Counted from the first letter of the stretch, positions 8,828 to 18,765 are shown. The stretch is DNA of 64,000 nucleotides from Ruegeria sp. TM1040 (GCF_000014065.1 NC_008044.1:1511501-1575500), one strand, 5' to 3'. Notes: generated by a model from the letters alone, not told the origin. Made by a program: numbers and translations.

Positions 8828-9403
8828 TTAGCTACCGAGGATCTTGCGCACGTAATTTTGGGTTTCCTTGTAGGGCGGCACGCCGCCATGGCGTGTGACC
8901 GCCTCAGGTCCAGCGTTATAAGCCGCCAGCGCAAGTCGCCAAGAGCCGAACTTGCGGTACTGCTGCGCCAGATACTTGGCGCCGCCCCTCAGGTTTTCAG
9001 CCGGGACCAACGGATCCACGCCCAGAGTACGGGCGGTCTGCGGCATCAACTGCGCCAAACCAAGCGCGCCCTTGTGGGACTCGGCGGTGGGGTTCCAGTT
9101 GCTCTCCTGCTGCACCAATCGCAAAAAGAGATCCTCTGGCACACCGTTTGCACGCGCAGCGCTGCGCGCCACCTCCAGATACTCCCCGCGATAGCTGCCG
9201 CGATAGACCGGCAGCACGTCATCTTGAAGACTGTCGGGTTTCAACCGCTCCGAGCCGCGATATTGGGTCGCCCCGCGGGTATCCAGAAACTTGGTCTGGG
9301 CAGCAAACACCTTACGCTTGGAGCTGTTGCTGAACAGATCACTAGCCACGACAGGTGTAGCAAGGCAGGTCACGATGAGAGCAGCAGTCGAAATACGTCG
9401 CAT
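8828..9403 (-). CDS. Lytic transglycosylase (SLT domain, GH23)
   Basis: A 191-aa exported murein hydrolase. Residues 1-20 form a signal peptide. The catalytic domain covers about residues 75-190, with the active-site Glu in LVQQESNW, the [13 protein letters not shown] motif and the [12 protein letters not shown] motif of the Slt/MltE clan. It cuts the glycan strand of peptidoglycan to give 1,6-anhydro ends, for wall turnover or to make room for envelope machines. No secretion or flagellar genes are adjacent, so a general wall role is likely. Confidence 0.9.
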   Translation of the reverse strand: MRRISTAALIVTCLATPVVASDLFSNSSKRKVFAAQTKFLDTRGATQYRGSERLKPDSLQDDVLPVYRGSYRGEYLEVARSAARANGVPEDLFLRLVQQESNWNPTAESHKGALGLAQLMPQTARTLGVDPLVPAENLRGGAKYLAQQYRKFGSWRLALAAYNAGPEAVTRHGGVPPYKETQNYVRKILGS

Positions 9404-9685
9404 GTGTGAAATCGAAAACTCTTCGGTTCAGATGGCGGGAATATAGCGCCTCAATCCTTAAAATGAAAGATAAGCACCGCAGAAGTGTCCTCCCAGTTGC
9501 GAAACTCTGCGCAAACTCCTGTGGAAATCACGCGCAGACCGCCCTTTCCCGCGTCCGGCGCTCTTTCATCGCGCGGTCAGGCTCGTTACTCTGACCCGCA
9601 GACAGCGAGCGGGATTCGACATCACGCTCTGGCGATGCCTCGCACTCGCTCCGAAATAGATAAGAAAACAAAGGACAGGACCCCC

Positions 9686-10210
9686 ATGGCCGGATCCCTG
9701 AACAAAGTAATGTTGATCGGCAACCTTGGCCGCGACCCCGAGGTGCGCAGCTTCCAGAACGGTGGCAAGGTCTGCAACCTGCGGATTGCGACCTCCGAAA
9801 CCTGGAAAGACCGCAACACCGGCGAGCGCCGCGAGAAGACCGAGTGGCACTCGGTTGCGATCTTCAACGAAGGTCTGGTGCGTGTGGCAGAGCAATATCT
9901 GCGCAAAGGGTCCAAGGTCTATGTCGAAGGTCAGCTGCAGACCCGCAAGTGGCAAGACCAGAGCGGCCAGGATCGCTATTCTACTGAGGTTGTGCTGCAG
10001 GGCTTTGGCTCCACACTCACCATGCTCGACGGTCGTGGCGAAGGCGGCGGTGGCGGCTTTGGCGGTGGTCAGGGCGGCGGCGACTACGGTGGCGGCGGGG
10101 GCGGCTACGGTGGTGGCGGCAGCTATGGCGGCGGCGGTGGCAACCAGGGCGGTGGCTTTGGCGGCGGTGGCCCCTCGCAAAACATCGACGACGACGAAAT
10201 CCCGTTCTGA
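9686..10210 (+). CDS. ssb: Single-stranded DNA-binding protein
   Basis: A 174-aa SSB. The OB fold starts [21 protein letters not shown] and runs to about residue 110, followed by a glycine-rich linker (about 50 residues of G, Y, Q) and the acidic C-terminal tip DDDEIPF, which recruits replication and repair partners. The ATG at 9686 matches the usual SSB start; a frame extension back to 9485 has no SSB sequence. It binds single-stranded DNA as a tetramer during replication and recombination. The gene ends before a strong terminator and stands alone. Confidence 0.97.
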   Translation: MAGSLNKVMLIGNLGRDPEVRSFQNGGKVCNLRIATSETWKDRNTGERREKTEWHSVAIFNEGLVRVAEQYLRKGSKVYVEGQLQTRKWQDQSGQDRYSTEVVLQGFGSTLTMLDGRGEGGGGGFGGGQGGGDYGGGGGGYGGGGSYGGGGGNQGGGFGGGGPSQNIDDDEIPF

Positions 10211-10260
10211 TCGTCGCGCGTTTTGGAAACGCTCCGCGAGATACAAATCTCGCCAGGAAC

Positions 10261-10290
10261 AAGAAGGCCCGACAGACGTCGGGCCTTCTT
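10261..10290 (+). terminator. Rho-independent terminator after ssb
   Basis: A perfect 13-bp stem (10261-10273 with 10278-10290, loop AGAC) ending in TTCTTCTTT. AAGAA on the other side gives a T-rich tail on the minus strand too, so it can serve both ssb and the convergent oxidoreductase gene. Confidence 0.85.
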
Positions 10291-10319
10291 CTTTAAATCA
10301 ATACGTTACCGGCGCATCC

Positions 10320-12737
10320 TTAGCCGCGCATACGGGCGCCATCCGCGTCGAACAGGGGCTCGGTGATCAACCGCGCGCGCTGTTTCTTGCCGAGGATCTC
10401 GATCTCCACCTCGAGACCTTCTGTTGCGCGCTCAACCGGAACAAAACCAAGCGCGATGGATTTCTGCGCAAAATGGCTGTAACCACCTGAGGTGCAGAAC
10501 CCCACGACGTCTCCATCGAGCCAGATCGGCTCATAGGCAACCACATCGGCGTCTTCGGCGTCGACCTCAAACGCGCAGAGCTTTCGCTCCGCCCCGGTTT
10601 CCCGCTCGGCTTCGGCAGCGGATCTCCCAATAAATTCAACGGGTTTCTTGAAGGAGATAAAGCGATCGAGACCGGTCTCTGCCGCCGTGTAATCCGGCGA
10701 AAACTCCGACAGCCAAGATCCAAAGAACTTGTCCAAGCGCAAAGACATCATGGCCCGCATGCCAAAGGGCTTCATCCCGTGGCCCTGACCTTCACACCAG
10801 AGGGTCGTCCAGAGTGCACGCTGGCTCGGCAGGTCGCAGTAAATTTCATACCCAAGATCACCCGTGTAGCTGACCCGCTGCACCACGCAGTCCACCATCC
10901 CGACCGTCAGGCGACGCACATCTAGAAAGCGCATGTCGGAGATATCGGTCCGCGTGCAGGCCTGCAGCACCGCTGCCGCCTTTGGCCCTGCGATCTGAAA
11001 GCCATTCACTTGATCCGACACATTCTCGATGGAAACATTCGCATCGAGATTTTGCAGGAACCAGCGCATGTGATAGGCCTGCGCACCGTATGACGCCGTC
11101 AACTGGAACTCCCCCTCCGAGAGGCAGGAAATCGTGAAATCCCCGATCAGGCGTCCCTTGGGTGAGAGCATCGGCGTGAGGCTCAGACGGCCCTGTTGCG
11201 GCACGCGGCCCGCCATGATGCGATCGAGCCAGGCGCGCGCACCGCTGCCTGTGATGCGATATTTGCCAAAGTTGTGAATCTCATTGATTCCAATGCCTTC
11301 TCGCACGGCTTTCACCTCGCGGGCGGTGGCCTCAAAGGCGTTGGAGCGGCGGAAGGAGGGCGTTTCGAACCGCGCCTCGCCCTCGGCGGCAAAATAGTTG
11401 GGCACCTCCATGCCATATTGGTGCCCCCAGACAGCGCCCATCTCATCAAAGATGTCGTACATTGGCGTTGTGCGGAAGGGGCGCGCGGCAGGCAGTTCTT
11501 CGTTCGGATAAGAAATCGAGAAGCGTTTCTGATAGTTCTCGACCACTTTGGGGCGCGTGTAGCCGGGGGTGATCCAATCGCCATAGCGCGCCACATCCAT
11601 GGCTGCGGTGTCGCGTTCGCACTCGCCATCGACCATCCATTGCGCAAGCATCAACCCGACACCGCCGCCCTGGCTGAACCCGGCCATCACGGCGCAGGCC
11701 GACCAGTAATTGCGCACGCCCGGAACCGGCCCCACCAGAGGATTGCCATCTGGCGCAAAGGTAAAGGGGCCGTGGATCACGGACTTCACCCCAGCCTCGG
11801 CCAGCGCTGGGAAACGTTTATACGCAAAATCAATACTGTCTTCGATCTTGTCGAAGTCATCCGGCAGGAGTTCATGACCAAAGTTCCACGGGGTTCCGTC
11901 AACCGCCCACGGCCGGCAGGGTTGTTCATAGAAACCGATACAGAGCCCGCGACCCTCTTGACGCAGATAGCTTTCACCAGCGGGATCCATCACATGCGGA
12001 TGCTCGCCGCCCGCCTCAACGATCTCCTTGATAAGCGGCACCTCGTCGGTGACGATATACTGGTGCTCCATCGGGTGCAGCGGAAAATAGATGCCCGCCA
12101 TTGCCCCCACTTCGCGCGCCCAGAGCCCACCTGCATTGACGATGTGCTCGGCGTGGATGGTGCCTTTTTCCGTGACCACGTCCCAGCTTCCGTCAGGGCG
12201 TTGATTGGTCTCGATCACCTTGCAATGGGTCTCGATCGTGGCGCCGCCCAACCGCGCGGCCTTGGCATAGGCATGCGTGGTACCGGAGGGGTCCAGGTGG
12301 CCGTCGAGCGGATCATAGAGGCCGCCAATGATCCCATCAATATTCGTGACAGGCGCGATTTTCTTGATTTCTTCGGGGCTTACGATCTCTGTCTCAAGTC
12401 CCATAAAGCGATGTTTGGCACGTTCTGCCTTCAACATGTCAAATCGCTCTTGCGTCTCCGCAAGGGTCACGCCGCCCACATGGTGCAGGCCGCACGACAT
12501 GCCGGTGATGGCCTCGAGCTCTTTGTAGAGCTTGATGGTATAGCCCTGAAGCGCCGCCATATTGGTGTCGCCGTTGAGCGTGTGAAAGCCACCGGCGGCG
12601 TGCCAGGTCGAGCCCGAGGTAAGCTCGGACCGCTCGATCAGCATCACATCGGACCAGCCAAGTTTTGTCAGATGATAGAGGACGGAACAGCCAACAACGC
12701 CACCGCCGATAATCGCCACACGCGTGGTGGTTTTCAT
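10320..12737 (-). CDS. FAD-dependent oxidoreductase with GcvT domain (dimethylglycine/sarcosine dehydrogenase-like)
   Basis: This 805-aa protein joins an N-terminal DAO-type FAD domain (residues 1-400; GGGVVG dinucleotide loop at about 11-16, then STWHAAGG, whose His is the covalent FAD site in dimethylglycine dehydrogenase) to a folate-binding aminomethyltransferase domain (about 420-800). Proteins of this layout oxidise N-methyl groups of dimethylglycine, sarcosine or related methylated amines and pass the C1 unit to tetrahydrofolate. It would therefore feed the one-carbon pool that DmdA and methionine synthase also use. The exact substrate cannot be fixed by reading. The gene stands alone, convergent with ssb, with a GGGAGATAAACCC leader before the ATG. 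Confidence 0.88.
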   Translation of the reverse strand: MKTTTRVAIIGGGVVGCSVLYHLTKLGWSDVMLIERSELTSGSTWHAAGGFHTLNGDTNMAALQGYTIKLYKELEAITGMSCGLHHVGGVTLAETQERFDMLKAERAKHRFMGLETEIVSPEEIKKIAPVTNIDGIIGGLYDPLDGHLDPSGTTHAYAKAARLGGATIETHCKVIETNQRPDGSWDVVTEKGTIHAEHIVNAGGLWAREVGAMAGIYFPLHPMEHQYIVTDEVPLIKEIVEAGGEHPHVMDPAGESYLRQEGRGLCIGFYEQPCRPWAVDGTPWNFGHELLPDDFDKIEDSIDFAYKRFPALAEAGVKSVIHGPFTFAPDGNPLVGPVPGVRNYWSACAVMAGFSQGGGVGLMLAQWMVDGECERDTAAMDVARYGDWITPGYTRPKVVENYQKRFSISYPNEELPAARPFRTTPMYDIFDEMGAVWGHQYGMEVPNYFAAEGEARFETPSFRRSNAFEATAREVKAVREGIGINEIHNFGKYRITGSGARAWLDRIMAGRVPQQGRLSLTPMLSPKGRLIGDFTISCLSEGEFQLTASYGAQAYHMRWFLQNLDANVSIENVSDQVNGFQIAGPKAAAVLQACTRTDISDMRFLDVRRLTVGMVDCVVQRVSYTGDLGYEIYCDLPSQRALWTTLWCEGQGHGMKPFGMRAMMSLRLDKFFGSWLSEFSPDYTAAETGLDRFISFKKPVEFIGRSAAEAERETGAERKLCAFEVDAEDADVVAYEPIWLDGDVVGFCTSGGYSHFAQKSIALGFVPVERATEGLEVEIEILGKKQRARLITEPLFDADGARMRG

Positions 12738-12943
12738 GGGTTTATCTCCCTGTCAGGACCGATTTCCCCCATTCTGGACACATGTGTTCATTAGTCCAGT
12801 CAAAAAACGACCGCCGATGTCGCACAATAGCCTAATCGTCGCCCCACGGACCCAACGCACTCTGCCACAAAGAAACCATTCATCTTGTACGAAGCGCGGC
12901 GCCCAAAGCGAAACACAGGCACAAACTCACTGAGGTTGCGGTG

Positions 12944-14257
12944 TCAGCCGTGCAGGGGGCGGATCTTCAGCCGCGTCACGCGATTGCCTTCGCGGGCCGT
13001 CACTTCGAACCGGAACCCGTGGAAAGAGAACACCTGCCCCACCGTTGGGATCATCTGTGCCTCATGGATAACCAGGCCTGCAACAGTGTTTGCCTCAAGA
13101 TCCGGCAGGTTCCAATCCATCGCACGATTGAGATCGCGGATCGTGGTCGCCCCTTCGACGATGAAATTCCCATCACTGGTCTTGCGCGCAAAACTCTGCT
13201 CGGCGGGGTCGAATTCATCGGTGATCTCGCCCACGATCTCTTCGAGAATATCCTCAAGCGTGATCAGCCCCTGCAGCGAGCCATATTCATCCACCACCAG
13301 CGCAAAATGCGTCCGCATGCGCAGAAACTGGCGCATCTGGTCATCAAGCGTCGTGGTTTCGGGCACAAAATAGGGCGGCTTGCAGACCTCGGTGATCTGA
13401 AAATCACGCAGCGCAGAGGCATCCCCATCCGCGCCACCGATCTTGGCATACATCTGCCGCAGCAGGTCCTTGGCATGCACCACGCCGATAATGTTTTCCT
13501 GATCCTTGCGATAGAGCGGCAGACGCGTGTGCGAGGACGTCAGACATTGCTCCAGAATCGCCTCGGGATCGGCCTCCGCGTCAATCATTTCGATCTTTGA
13601 ACGGTGGAGCATGATCTCTTCGACAAAGCGGTCAGAGAGATCAAGCGCCCCCAGGATACGGTCGCGGTCTTCTTTCTCGACCACACCTTCGGAATGGCCG
13701 ATCTGAAGCGCGCCCACGATTTCCTCGCGCACCGCCATGATGTGGCTGTCGGGATCGATTTTTACACCAAAGACCCGCAGCACACCGCGCACGAGAAAGC
13801 GCACCGCGCCCACGATCGGGGCCAGGATTTTCACCAGCGAGCCGATGATCGGCGCGACCGCGGCCGCAGCCTTCTCGGAGTTGGTGATCGCATAGGTCTT
13901 GGGCAGCACCTCTGCAAAGATCAACACCAGAAGCGTCATGACGAGCGTGGCGAGCGCCACGCCGCTCTCTCCAAAGAGTTTGGTGAAAAGCGCCGTCGCA
14001 AGCGAGGCGGCAAGGATGTTCACGAGGTTGTTGCCCAGAAGAACCGAACCGATCAGCTTCTCATTGTCCTCGGTGACTTCGAGTGCGCGCGCGGCGCCGC
14101 GCGATCCCTTGTCGGCCTGGCTGCGCAGCTTGCCGCGTGAGGCTGCCGTCAAAGCGGTCTCGGATCCCGAAAAGAACCCGGAGAGAACCAACAACAAAAC
14201 AATGCCCCCGGCGGTAATCCAGAAGGAAGTGTCAAGTGCGGCTGTAGCGCTGTCCAT
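12944..14257 (-). CDS. HlyC/CorC-family (CNNM/DUF21 + CBS) membrane protein
   Basis: A 437-aa protein with a DUF21 transmembrane domain (about residues 10-190, starting with the GIVLLLVLSGFFSGSETALTAA signature), a pair of CBS domains (about 215-335) and a C-terminal CorC_HlyC domain (about 350-435). The family is involved in magnesium or cobalt efflux and homeostasis in bacteria. It is the last gene of a leftward operon: 79 bp after xerD. The XerD-hemolysin-like neighbourhood next to aroKB is, as I recall, widely kept in Rhodobacteraceae. Confidence 0.9.
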   Translation of the reverse strand: MDSATAALDTSFWITAGGIVLLLVLSGFFSGSETALTAASRGKLRSQADKGSRGAARALEVTEDNEKLIGSVLLGNNLVNILAASLATALFTKLFGESGVALATLVMTLLVLIFAEVLPKTYAITNSEKAAAAVAPIIGSLVKILAPIVGAVRFLVRGVLRVFGVKIDPDSHIMAVREEIVGALQIGHSEGVVEKEDRDRILGALDLSDRFVEEIMLHRSKIEMIDAEADPEAILEQCLTSSHTRLPLYRKDQENIIGVVHAKDLLRQMYAKIGGADGDASALRDFQITEVCKPPYFVPETTTLDDQMRQFLRMRTHFALVVDEYGSLQGLITLEDILEEIVGEITDEFDPAEQSFARKTSDGNFIVEGATTIRDLNRAMDWNLPDLEANTVAGLVIHEAQMIPTVGQVFSFHGFRFEVTAREGNRVTRLKIRPLHG

Positions 14258-14336
14258 TTTAGGGTCCTGATTGATGTGGGGTTTCAGTGGTTATGGGGTG
14301 CAGAGCGCCGTGGTTCAAGCGGCGCGCCCCCCGAAA

Positions 14337-15290
14337 TCAACGAGTTTCGTCGTCTTTTGCCGCAAGCGGGTGATGCTGGTGTACCAACTCCGCCAGCCGC
14401 GCATCCAGCACATGGGTGTAGATCTCGGTTGTCGCAATATCCGCATGCCCCAAGAGCGCCTGAATCGCCCTGAGGTCTGCACCGTTTTGCAACAGATGCG
14501 TGGCAAAGGCATGACGCAGAGTATGCGGTGTGACCTTTTCGGGCGAGACGCCGCCTGCGACCGCCAGTTCTTTGATCAGGAGATAAAACCGGTGCCGCGT
14601 AAGATGGCCCTCTTTACTGCGCGAGGGAAAGAGAAAGCGCGATGCCTTGTGCCCCTGCCCTTCGCGCTTGTCCTCAAGACTGTCGCGCAGCACGATCCAC
14701 GCCCCCAGCGCCGCGCGGGCGGGTGGCGACAGTGGGACCATACGTTCTTTTCCACCTTTGCCGAGGATCAACAGCATGTTGGGATCACCTCGGGTGGCGG
14801 ACACCGGCAACGAGACCAGCTCGCTCACCCGCATGCCCGTCGCGTACAAAAGCTCCATCAGGCAGGTGTTGCGCAACCTGTCGGCCTCGGTTCGCCCGAC
14901 TTCGCGCGCGGCAGCAAGGAGGCGATCAACTTCTGCCTCATCAAGGGTCTTGGGCAGTGATTTGTCGCGCCCCGGTCCTTTGATCTGCAAGGCAGGGTTG
15001 TCCTGCCGCCATCCTTCTTCAAAAGCAAAACGGTAAATCTGCTTGATCGCGGACAAGCGGCGTGCACGCGTGGCGCGGCTCAGCCCCTCGGCATCGCATG
15101 AGATCAGATAGGCCTCGATGTCAGCCTGTTGCATCTGCGCAAAGCTCTGCCCTTTGGTGCGCATCCAGGTGGTGACATTCCGAAGGTCCCGCCCGTAAGC
15201 CAGCAGCGTGTTGCGCGCTGCACCGAGTTCTGCGGCCTGCGCATCGAGAAAGGTCGAAATCCATTGCAGATCGTCCGCGGGTGCCAGCAT
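14337..15290 (-). CDS. xerD: Tyrosine recombinase XerD-type
   Basis: A 317-aa site-specific recombinase. The N-terminal SAM-like DNA-binding domain spans residues 10-95 and the catalytic domain about 115-305. The catalytic set is visible: Arg in ATGMRVSELVSL, HTLRHAF (His and second Arg), LGHADIATTEIYTHV (His and the nucleophile Tyr). With XerC it resolves chromosome dimers at dif. It starts three bases after the stop of the upstream 510-aa gene, so the two are co-transcribed. It is called XerD, not an integrase, because of its short length, housekeeping context and the absence of mobile-element genes. Confidence 0.92.
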   Translation of the reverse strand: MLAPADDLQWISTFLDAQAAELGAARNTLLAYGRDLRNVTTWMRTKGQSFAQMQQADIEAYLISCDAEGLSRATRARRLSAIKQIYRFAFEEGWRQDNPALQIKGPGRDKSLPKTLDEAEVDRLLAAAREVGRTEADRLRNTCLMELLYATGMRVSELVSLPVSATRGDPNMLLILGKGGKERMVPLSPPARAALGAWIVLRDSLEDKREGQGHKASRFLFPSRSKEGHLTRHRFYLLIKELAVAGGVSPEKVTPHTLRHAFATHLLQNGADLRAIQALLGHADIATTEIYTHVLDARLAELVHQHHPLAAKDDETR

Positions 15291-15293
15291 GGT

Positions 15294-16826
15294 TCAGCTT
15301 CCTCGCGGCAACAACAGGAGCTGCAGCGCTGCGCGGCGGGCGCTGTCTTCAAGACCCATCCGCCGAAACGCCGCGAGTGACAAGGTGATTGCCTCGATAT
15401 TGCCGTCGGCACCGTGGCTAAAGCTCTTCATGGTCACCAGGATGGCCTCCCCCAAGCGGGCCCGGTCAAGCAACAGTTTCTGGGCGGCTGGCATCTCGCT
15501 ATCTGCGGCAAAACCGCGGGCGATCGCCTTTTCCTGTGGTGTCGAGGCCAGATCCATCGCAGGGGTGCCTTGAGCGAGGGAGACGAGGAACCGCGTCGCG
15601 CGGCTTTGGTCGGGCGGAGACTGTGCGGCGATCTCATACTCTGCCGAGAGCAGACGCATGTGCCAGGCGATCTGTGCGGCCGGACCGTCGAGCACGATAC
15701 CGGCCAGACGCGGCGCAAACAGATCTGCCATCGCCATCTCAAGCCCTGCCGCCTGTGCAGCCGCCCAGAACGCAGGCAGGGTTTTGCGCACCGCTTCGGC
15801 ACTGCCGGTCCCAAGCGCCGCGTCAAAGCGTTGCACGGCATCGACACGATCCCAAATGCCTCCCGAGGCTGCGGGCTTTCGTTGAGTAAACAGGCCAAGC
15901 AATTGATTGGGATTCATGGCGCGACTGCGGGTCAGGCGCTCTGCCGCTTCGAGCTGCGCCTTCCAGCCCGCCACATCGCGCAGATCCGCACTGGCAAAGG
16001 CGCGTGGCAACGACCGGGTCGGCATGGGTTCGCCGATGGCCTCGAACATGCGAAATTCGAGCGGGGTCGGGTTCTGCGGCAGCGGCAGCGGCGGCATGCC
16101 CTCGTAGATGTCCGGGTTCAGGAAACGATCCAGCAGTGCCATATCATCAGACTCAAGGAGCCCGAGCGCATCGGCTGTTTCCAGCATCAATGCCGCCGTT
16201 GGCCAATCCCCACGGCGTGCAGCGCAAAAGATGCGCGCCGGATAATCCTGCATCAAATAGGGATCGGCCGTCAGCGCCGCGCAGCTGCGGTCCTCATCCC
16301 CATTCAAAAGCGTCGCGTCAAACCAGCGCTCAAAACGTGCAGCGCTCTCGGTGGGGCCTGCTTCTTGCACAAGGGCCTGCACCGGTTCCGTCGCGCCCAG
16401 ATCACGCAGCCGGTCGAGCCGCGCCAGCAGGATTTCATCATTGTCGCGAAACGGCGGGCGCGCTTCCGTCAGCAGCAGTGTCATCAGCAAGGATTGCATC
16501 GAAGGCAGATCCTGAACCGGCACGTCACGGATCAAACCCGCAAGCTGGTCCGGCGGGCTGCCCTGCCAGAGTGTGATCGGAAGCCCGGTGCGCGACTGTG
16601 GCACCAGCCCCACAGGCGGCAGAAGCCGCTCAAGCGGGGTCACGGTAATGTCCGGCCCATAGGCGCTCTTGGCGACCGGGGGTTCCTGGAGCAGGGTCGT
16701 TGGAATATTGGCAACCGGCGGCGCACTGTTGAGCCAGTCAATCGCGGCCAGCGGCTCGCGCGCGTCTCCGGGCGCGCTCGCAAGCAAAAAGACGCCGATC
16801 GCCAGCGATGCAGTCTTAGTCGGCAT
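15294..16826 (-). CDS. Exported protein of unknown function, alpha-helical
   Basis: A 510-aa protein with an N-terminal signal peptide (residues 1-23, ending around GDARE) and a long, mostly helical body rich in Ala, Leu and Pro. I do not recognise a domain; the even helix content suggests TPR- or Sel1-like periplasmic repeats, but no clear repeat can be read. The start is set at the ATG at 16826 because it begins the signal peptide and overlaps the stop of the small upstream gene by 11 bases; an ATG 27 codons earlier would add Arg-rich non-signal sequence. It ends three bases before xerD. The operon context (xerD and a CNNM protein) does not reveal its role. Confidence 0.75.
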   Translation of the reverse strand: MPTKTASLAIGVFLLASAPGDAREPLAAIDWLNSAPPVANIPTTLLQEPPVAKSAYGPDITVTPLERLLPPVGLVPQSRTGLPITLWQGSPPDQLAGLIRDVPVQDLPSMQSLLMTLLLTEARPPFRDNDEILLARLDRLRDLGATEPVQALVQEAGPTESAARFERWFDATLLNGDEDRSCAALTADPYLMQDYPARIFCAARRGDWPTAALMLETADALGLLESDDMALLDRFLNPDIYEGMPPLPLPQNPTPLEFRMFEAIGEPMPTRSLPRAFASADLRDVAGWKAQLEAAERLTRSRAMNPNQLLGLFTQRKPAASGGIWDRVDAVQRFDAALGTGSAEAVRKTLPAFWAAAQAAGLEMAMADLFAPRLAGIVLDGPAAQIAWHMRLLSAEYEIAAQSPPDQSRATRFLVSLAQGTPAMDLASTPQEKAIARGFAADSEMPAAQKLLLDRARLGEAILVTMKSFSHGADGNIEAITLSLAAFRRMGLEDSARRAALQLLLLPRGS

Positions 16827-16965
16827 TGAGCACCACAGGCTTGCGCACTTCTTCCGAGGGCGCCGAGAAATCCGCCCCAAACCAAGGCCCCACATACGCA
16901 TAAGCAATCAGTGCGATTGCGGCGAGTACAATAAGAATAGCAAGGTATTTTATCAAACGTGCCAT
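16816..16965 (-). CDS. 49-aa single-pass membrane protein, first gene of the xerD operon
   Basis: A short frame on the minus strand: ATG at 16965 and TAA at 16816-16818. It encodes one strongly hydrophobic helix (residues 5-26, beginning MARLIKYLAILIVLAAIAL) followed by a 23-residue tail with PWFGADFSAPSEEVRKPVV, probably outside the cytoplasm. Its last 11 bases overlap the start of the 510-aa exported protein, an arrangement that favours translational coupling and supports it being real. I do not recognise a family. It may be a partner or regulator of the exported protein. Confidence 0.65.
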   Translation of the reverse strand: MARLIKYLAILIVLAAIALIAYAYVGPWFGADFSAPSEEVRKPVVLNAD

Positions 16966-17048
16966 GGGTGTCCCGGAGCCTGCTTCTTTGTGTGTTTTGA
17001 GAGTTTTATATATGGCCTTTTTGCCAATATCACGTCATTCACAGAAGA

Positions 17049-17639
17049 ATGAGCGAAAATCACCAAATCAGCGATGCGACGGCAGAAACTCGCGCGCCGG
17101 GACGATTAAAAAAGACCATTGTGCTGGTGGGTATGATGGGAGCGGGAAAGACCGCAGTCGGGCGCGCCTTAGCTGCCCGCCTCGACGTCCCTTTTCTCGA
17201 CAGCGATCATGAGATCGAGTCTGCCGCGAATATGTCGATCCCCGAGATCTTTGCCCGCGATGGCGAGCCGTTCTTTCGTGAAAAAGAACATCAGGTGATC
17301 GCGCGCCTCCTAAAAGAGGAATGCGGTGTCCTGTCGACCGGCGGTGGCGCTTTTCTCGCGGAGCGCAATCGCACCATGATTTCCGAGATCGGCGTCTCGG
17401 TCTGCCTGCAAGCCGATCTTGATGTGTTGTGGAAACGCGTAAAAGGACGCGACACGCGTCCCCTTTTGCGCTCCGCCGACCCTTACCAGACGCTCTCGGA
17501 CCTGTATCACGCGCGGGTGCCAACTTACGCGATGGCGGATCTCAAGGTGATCTCTGACGGGCAGGTTTCGATCGACAATATGGTGGACCGGGTGCTGGAG
17601 GCCTTGCGCACCCGACCGGATGTACTGGAGTTTGACTGA
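17049..17639 (+). CDS. aroK: Shikimate kinase
   Basis: A 196-aa enzyme that phosphorylates shikimate at the 3-hydroxyl in aromatic amino-acid synthesis. It has the P-loop GMMGAGKT (about residues 28-35), the shikimate-binding LDSDHEIE and FREKE segments and the STGGGAF motif (about 97-103). An N-terminal extension of about 20 residues precedes the kinase core. The stop codon overlaps the aroB start by one base (TGATG), so the two genes are translationally coupled. The upstream 83 bp, divergent from the 49-aa gene, must hold both promoters. Confidence 0.96.
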   Translation: MSENHQISDATAETRAPGRLKKTIVLVGMMGAGKTAVGRALAARLDVPFLDSDHEIESAANMSIPEIFARDGEPFFREKEHQVIARLLKEECGVLSTGGGAFLAERNRTMISEIGVSVCLQADLDVLWKRVKGRDTRPLLRSADPYQTLSDLYHARVPTYAMADLKVISDGQVSIDNMVDRVLEALRTRPDVLEFD

Positions 17640-18760
17640 TGGAACAAACCGTTCACGTTCCCCTTGGCGCGCGCGCCTATGATGTGGTGATCGGCCCCGA
17701 TCTTGTTGCACAGGCGGGCCAGCGTATTGCGCCCCTCCTGCGCCGCAAGACAGTGGCTGTGCTCACGGATGAGACCGTGGCCGCGCTTCATCTTGAGGCT
17801 CTGCGCGCGGGACTCGCAGCCGACGGCATCGAGATGGAAGCACTTGCCTTGCCGCCCGGCGAGGCCACTAAAGGCTGGCCCCAGTTCACCCGCGCGGTGG
17901 AGTGGCTCTTGGACAAGAAAGTCGAGCGCGGCGACATCGTCATTGCCTTTGGCGGGGGCGTCATCGGCGATCTGGCGGGTTTTGCCGCAGCCGTGCTGCG
18001 CCGGGGCGTTCGTTTTGTCCAGATCCCCACATCCCTGCTGGCGCAGGTCGACAGTTCCGTCGGGGGCAAAACCGGCATCAACGCTCCGCAAGGCAAGAAC
18101 CTGATCGGCGCCTTCCACCAGCCCAGCCTGGTACTGGCCGATACAGCGGTTCTTGGCACGCTCACAGAGCGCGATTTTCTTGCCGGCTACGGTGAGGTGG
18201 TGAAATACGGGCTCTTGGGCGATGCGGCCTTTTTTGACTGGCTCGAAGAAAATGCCCCGGCAATGGCGGCAGGTGACATGGCGCTGCGGGTCGAAGCCGT
18301 GGCGCGTTCGGTTCAGATGAAAGCCGACATCGTGGCCCGCGACGAAACCGAACAAGGCGACCGGGCGCTGTTGAACCTTGGTCATACCTTCTGTCACGCG
18401 CTGGAAGCGGCGACCGGCTACAGCGACCGGTTGCTGCATGGCGAAGGCGTGGCGATCGGCTGTGCGTTGGCCTTTGAGCTCTCAGCCCGCCTCGGCCTCT
18501 GCAGTCAGGAAGATCCCAGCCGCGTGCGCGCGCACCTCAAGGCGATGGGCATGAAAACAGACCTCTCGGACATTCCCGGCGATCTTCCCCCCGCCCAAGA
18601 GCTTCTGGATCTCATGGCGCAGGACAAGAAGGTCGTGGATGGTCAGCTGCGCTTCATCCTCGCGCGCGGCATCGGAGCGGCCTTTGTCACCGCCGATGTG
18701 CCCTCTGAAAAGGTGCTTGAGGTGCTGCAAGAGGCGCTGGCGCATACACAACCCGCCTGA
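17639..18760 (+). CDS. aroB: 3-dehydroquinate synthase
   Basis: A 373-aa NAD- and metal-dependent enzyme converting DAHP to 3-dehydroquinate, step two of the shikimate pathway. Family marks include the nucleotide-binding AFGGGVIGDLAGFAAAVLRRGV (about residues 103-124), the QIPTSLLAQVDSSVGGKTGIN stretch and the metal-ligand regions GEVVKYG, NLGHTFCHALE and HGEGVAIG. Coupled to aroK by a one-base overlap. Confidence 0.97.
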   Translation: MEQTVHVPLGARAYDVVIGPDLVAQAGQRIAPLLRRKTVAVLTDETVAALHLEALRAGLAADGIEMEALALPPGEATKGWPQFTRAVEWLLDKKVERGDIVIAFGGGVIGDLAGFAAAVLRRGVRFVQIPTSLLAQVDSSVGGKTGINAPQGKNLIGAFHQPSLVLADTAVLGTLTERDFLAGYGEVVKYGLLGDAAFFDWLEENAPAMAAGDMALRVEAVARSVQMKADIVARDETEQGDRALLNLGHTFCHALEAATGYSDRLLHGEGVAIGCALAFELSARLGLCSQEDPSRVRAHLKAMGMKTDLSDIPGDLPPAQELLDLMAQDKKVVDGQLRFILARGIGAAFVTADVPSEKVLEVLQEALAHTQPA

Positions 18761-18765
18761 TCTCG

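Noticed and set aside
11196-12794. A 532-codon open frame on the plus strand
   Set aside because: It lies opposite the FAD/GcvT oxidoreductase and reads as the mirror of its codon bias (many H, R, G); no domain.
14337-15290. XerD gene as a sign of an integrated element
   Set aside because: It lies in a housekeeping operon beside aroKB, with no att-like repeats, phage or transfer genes nearby.
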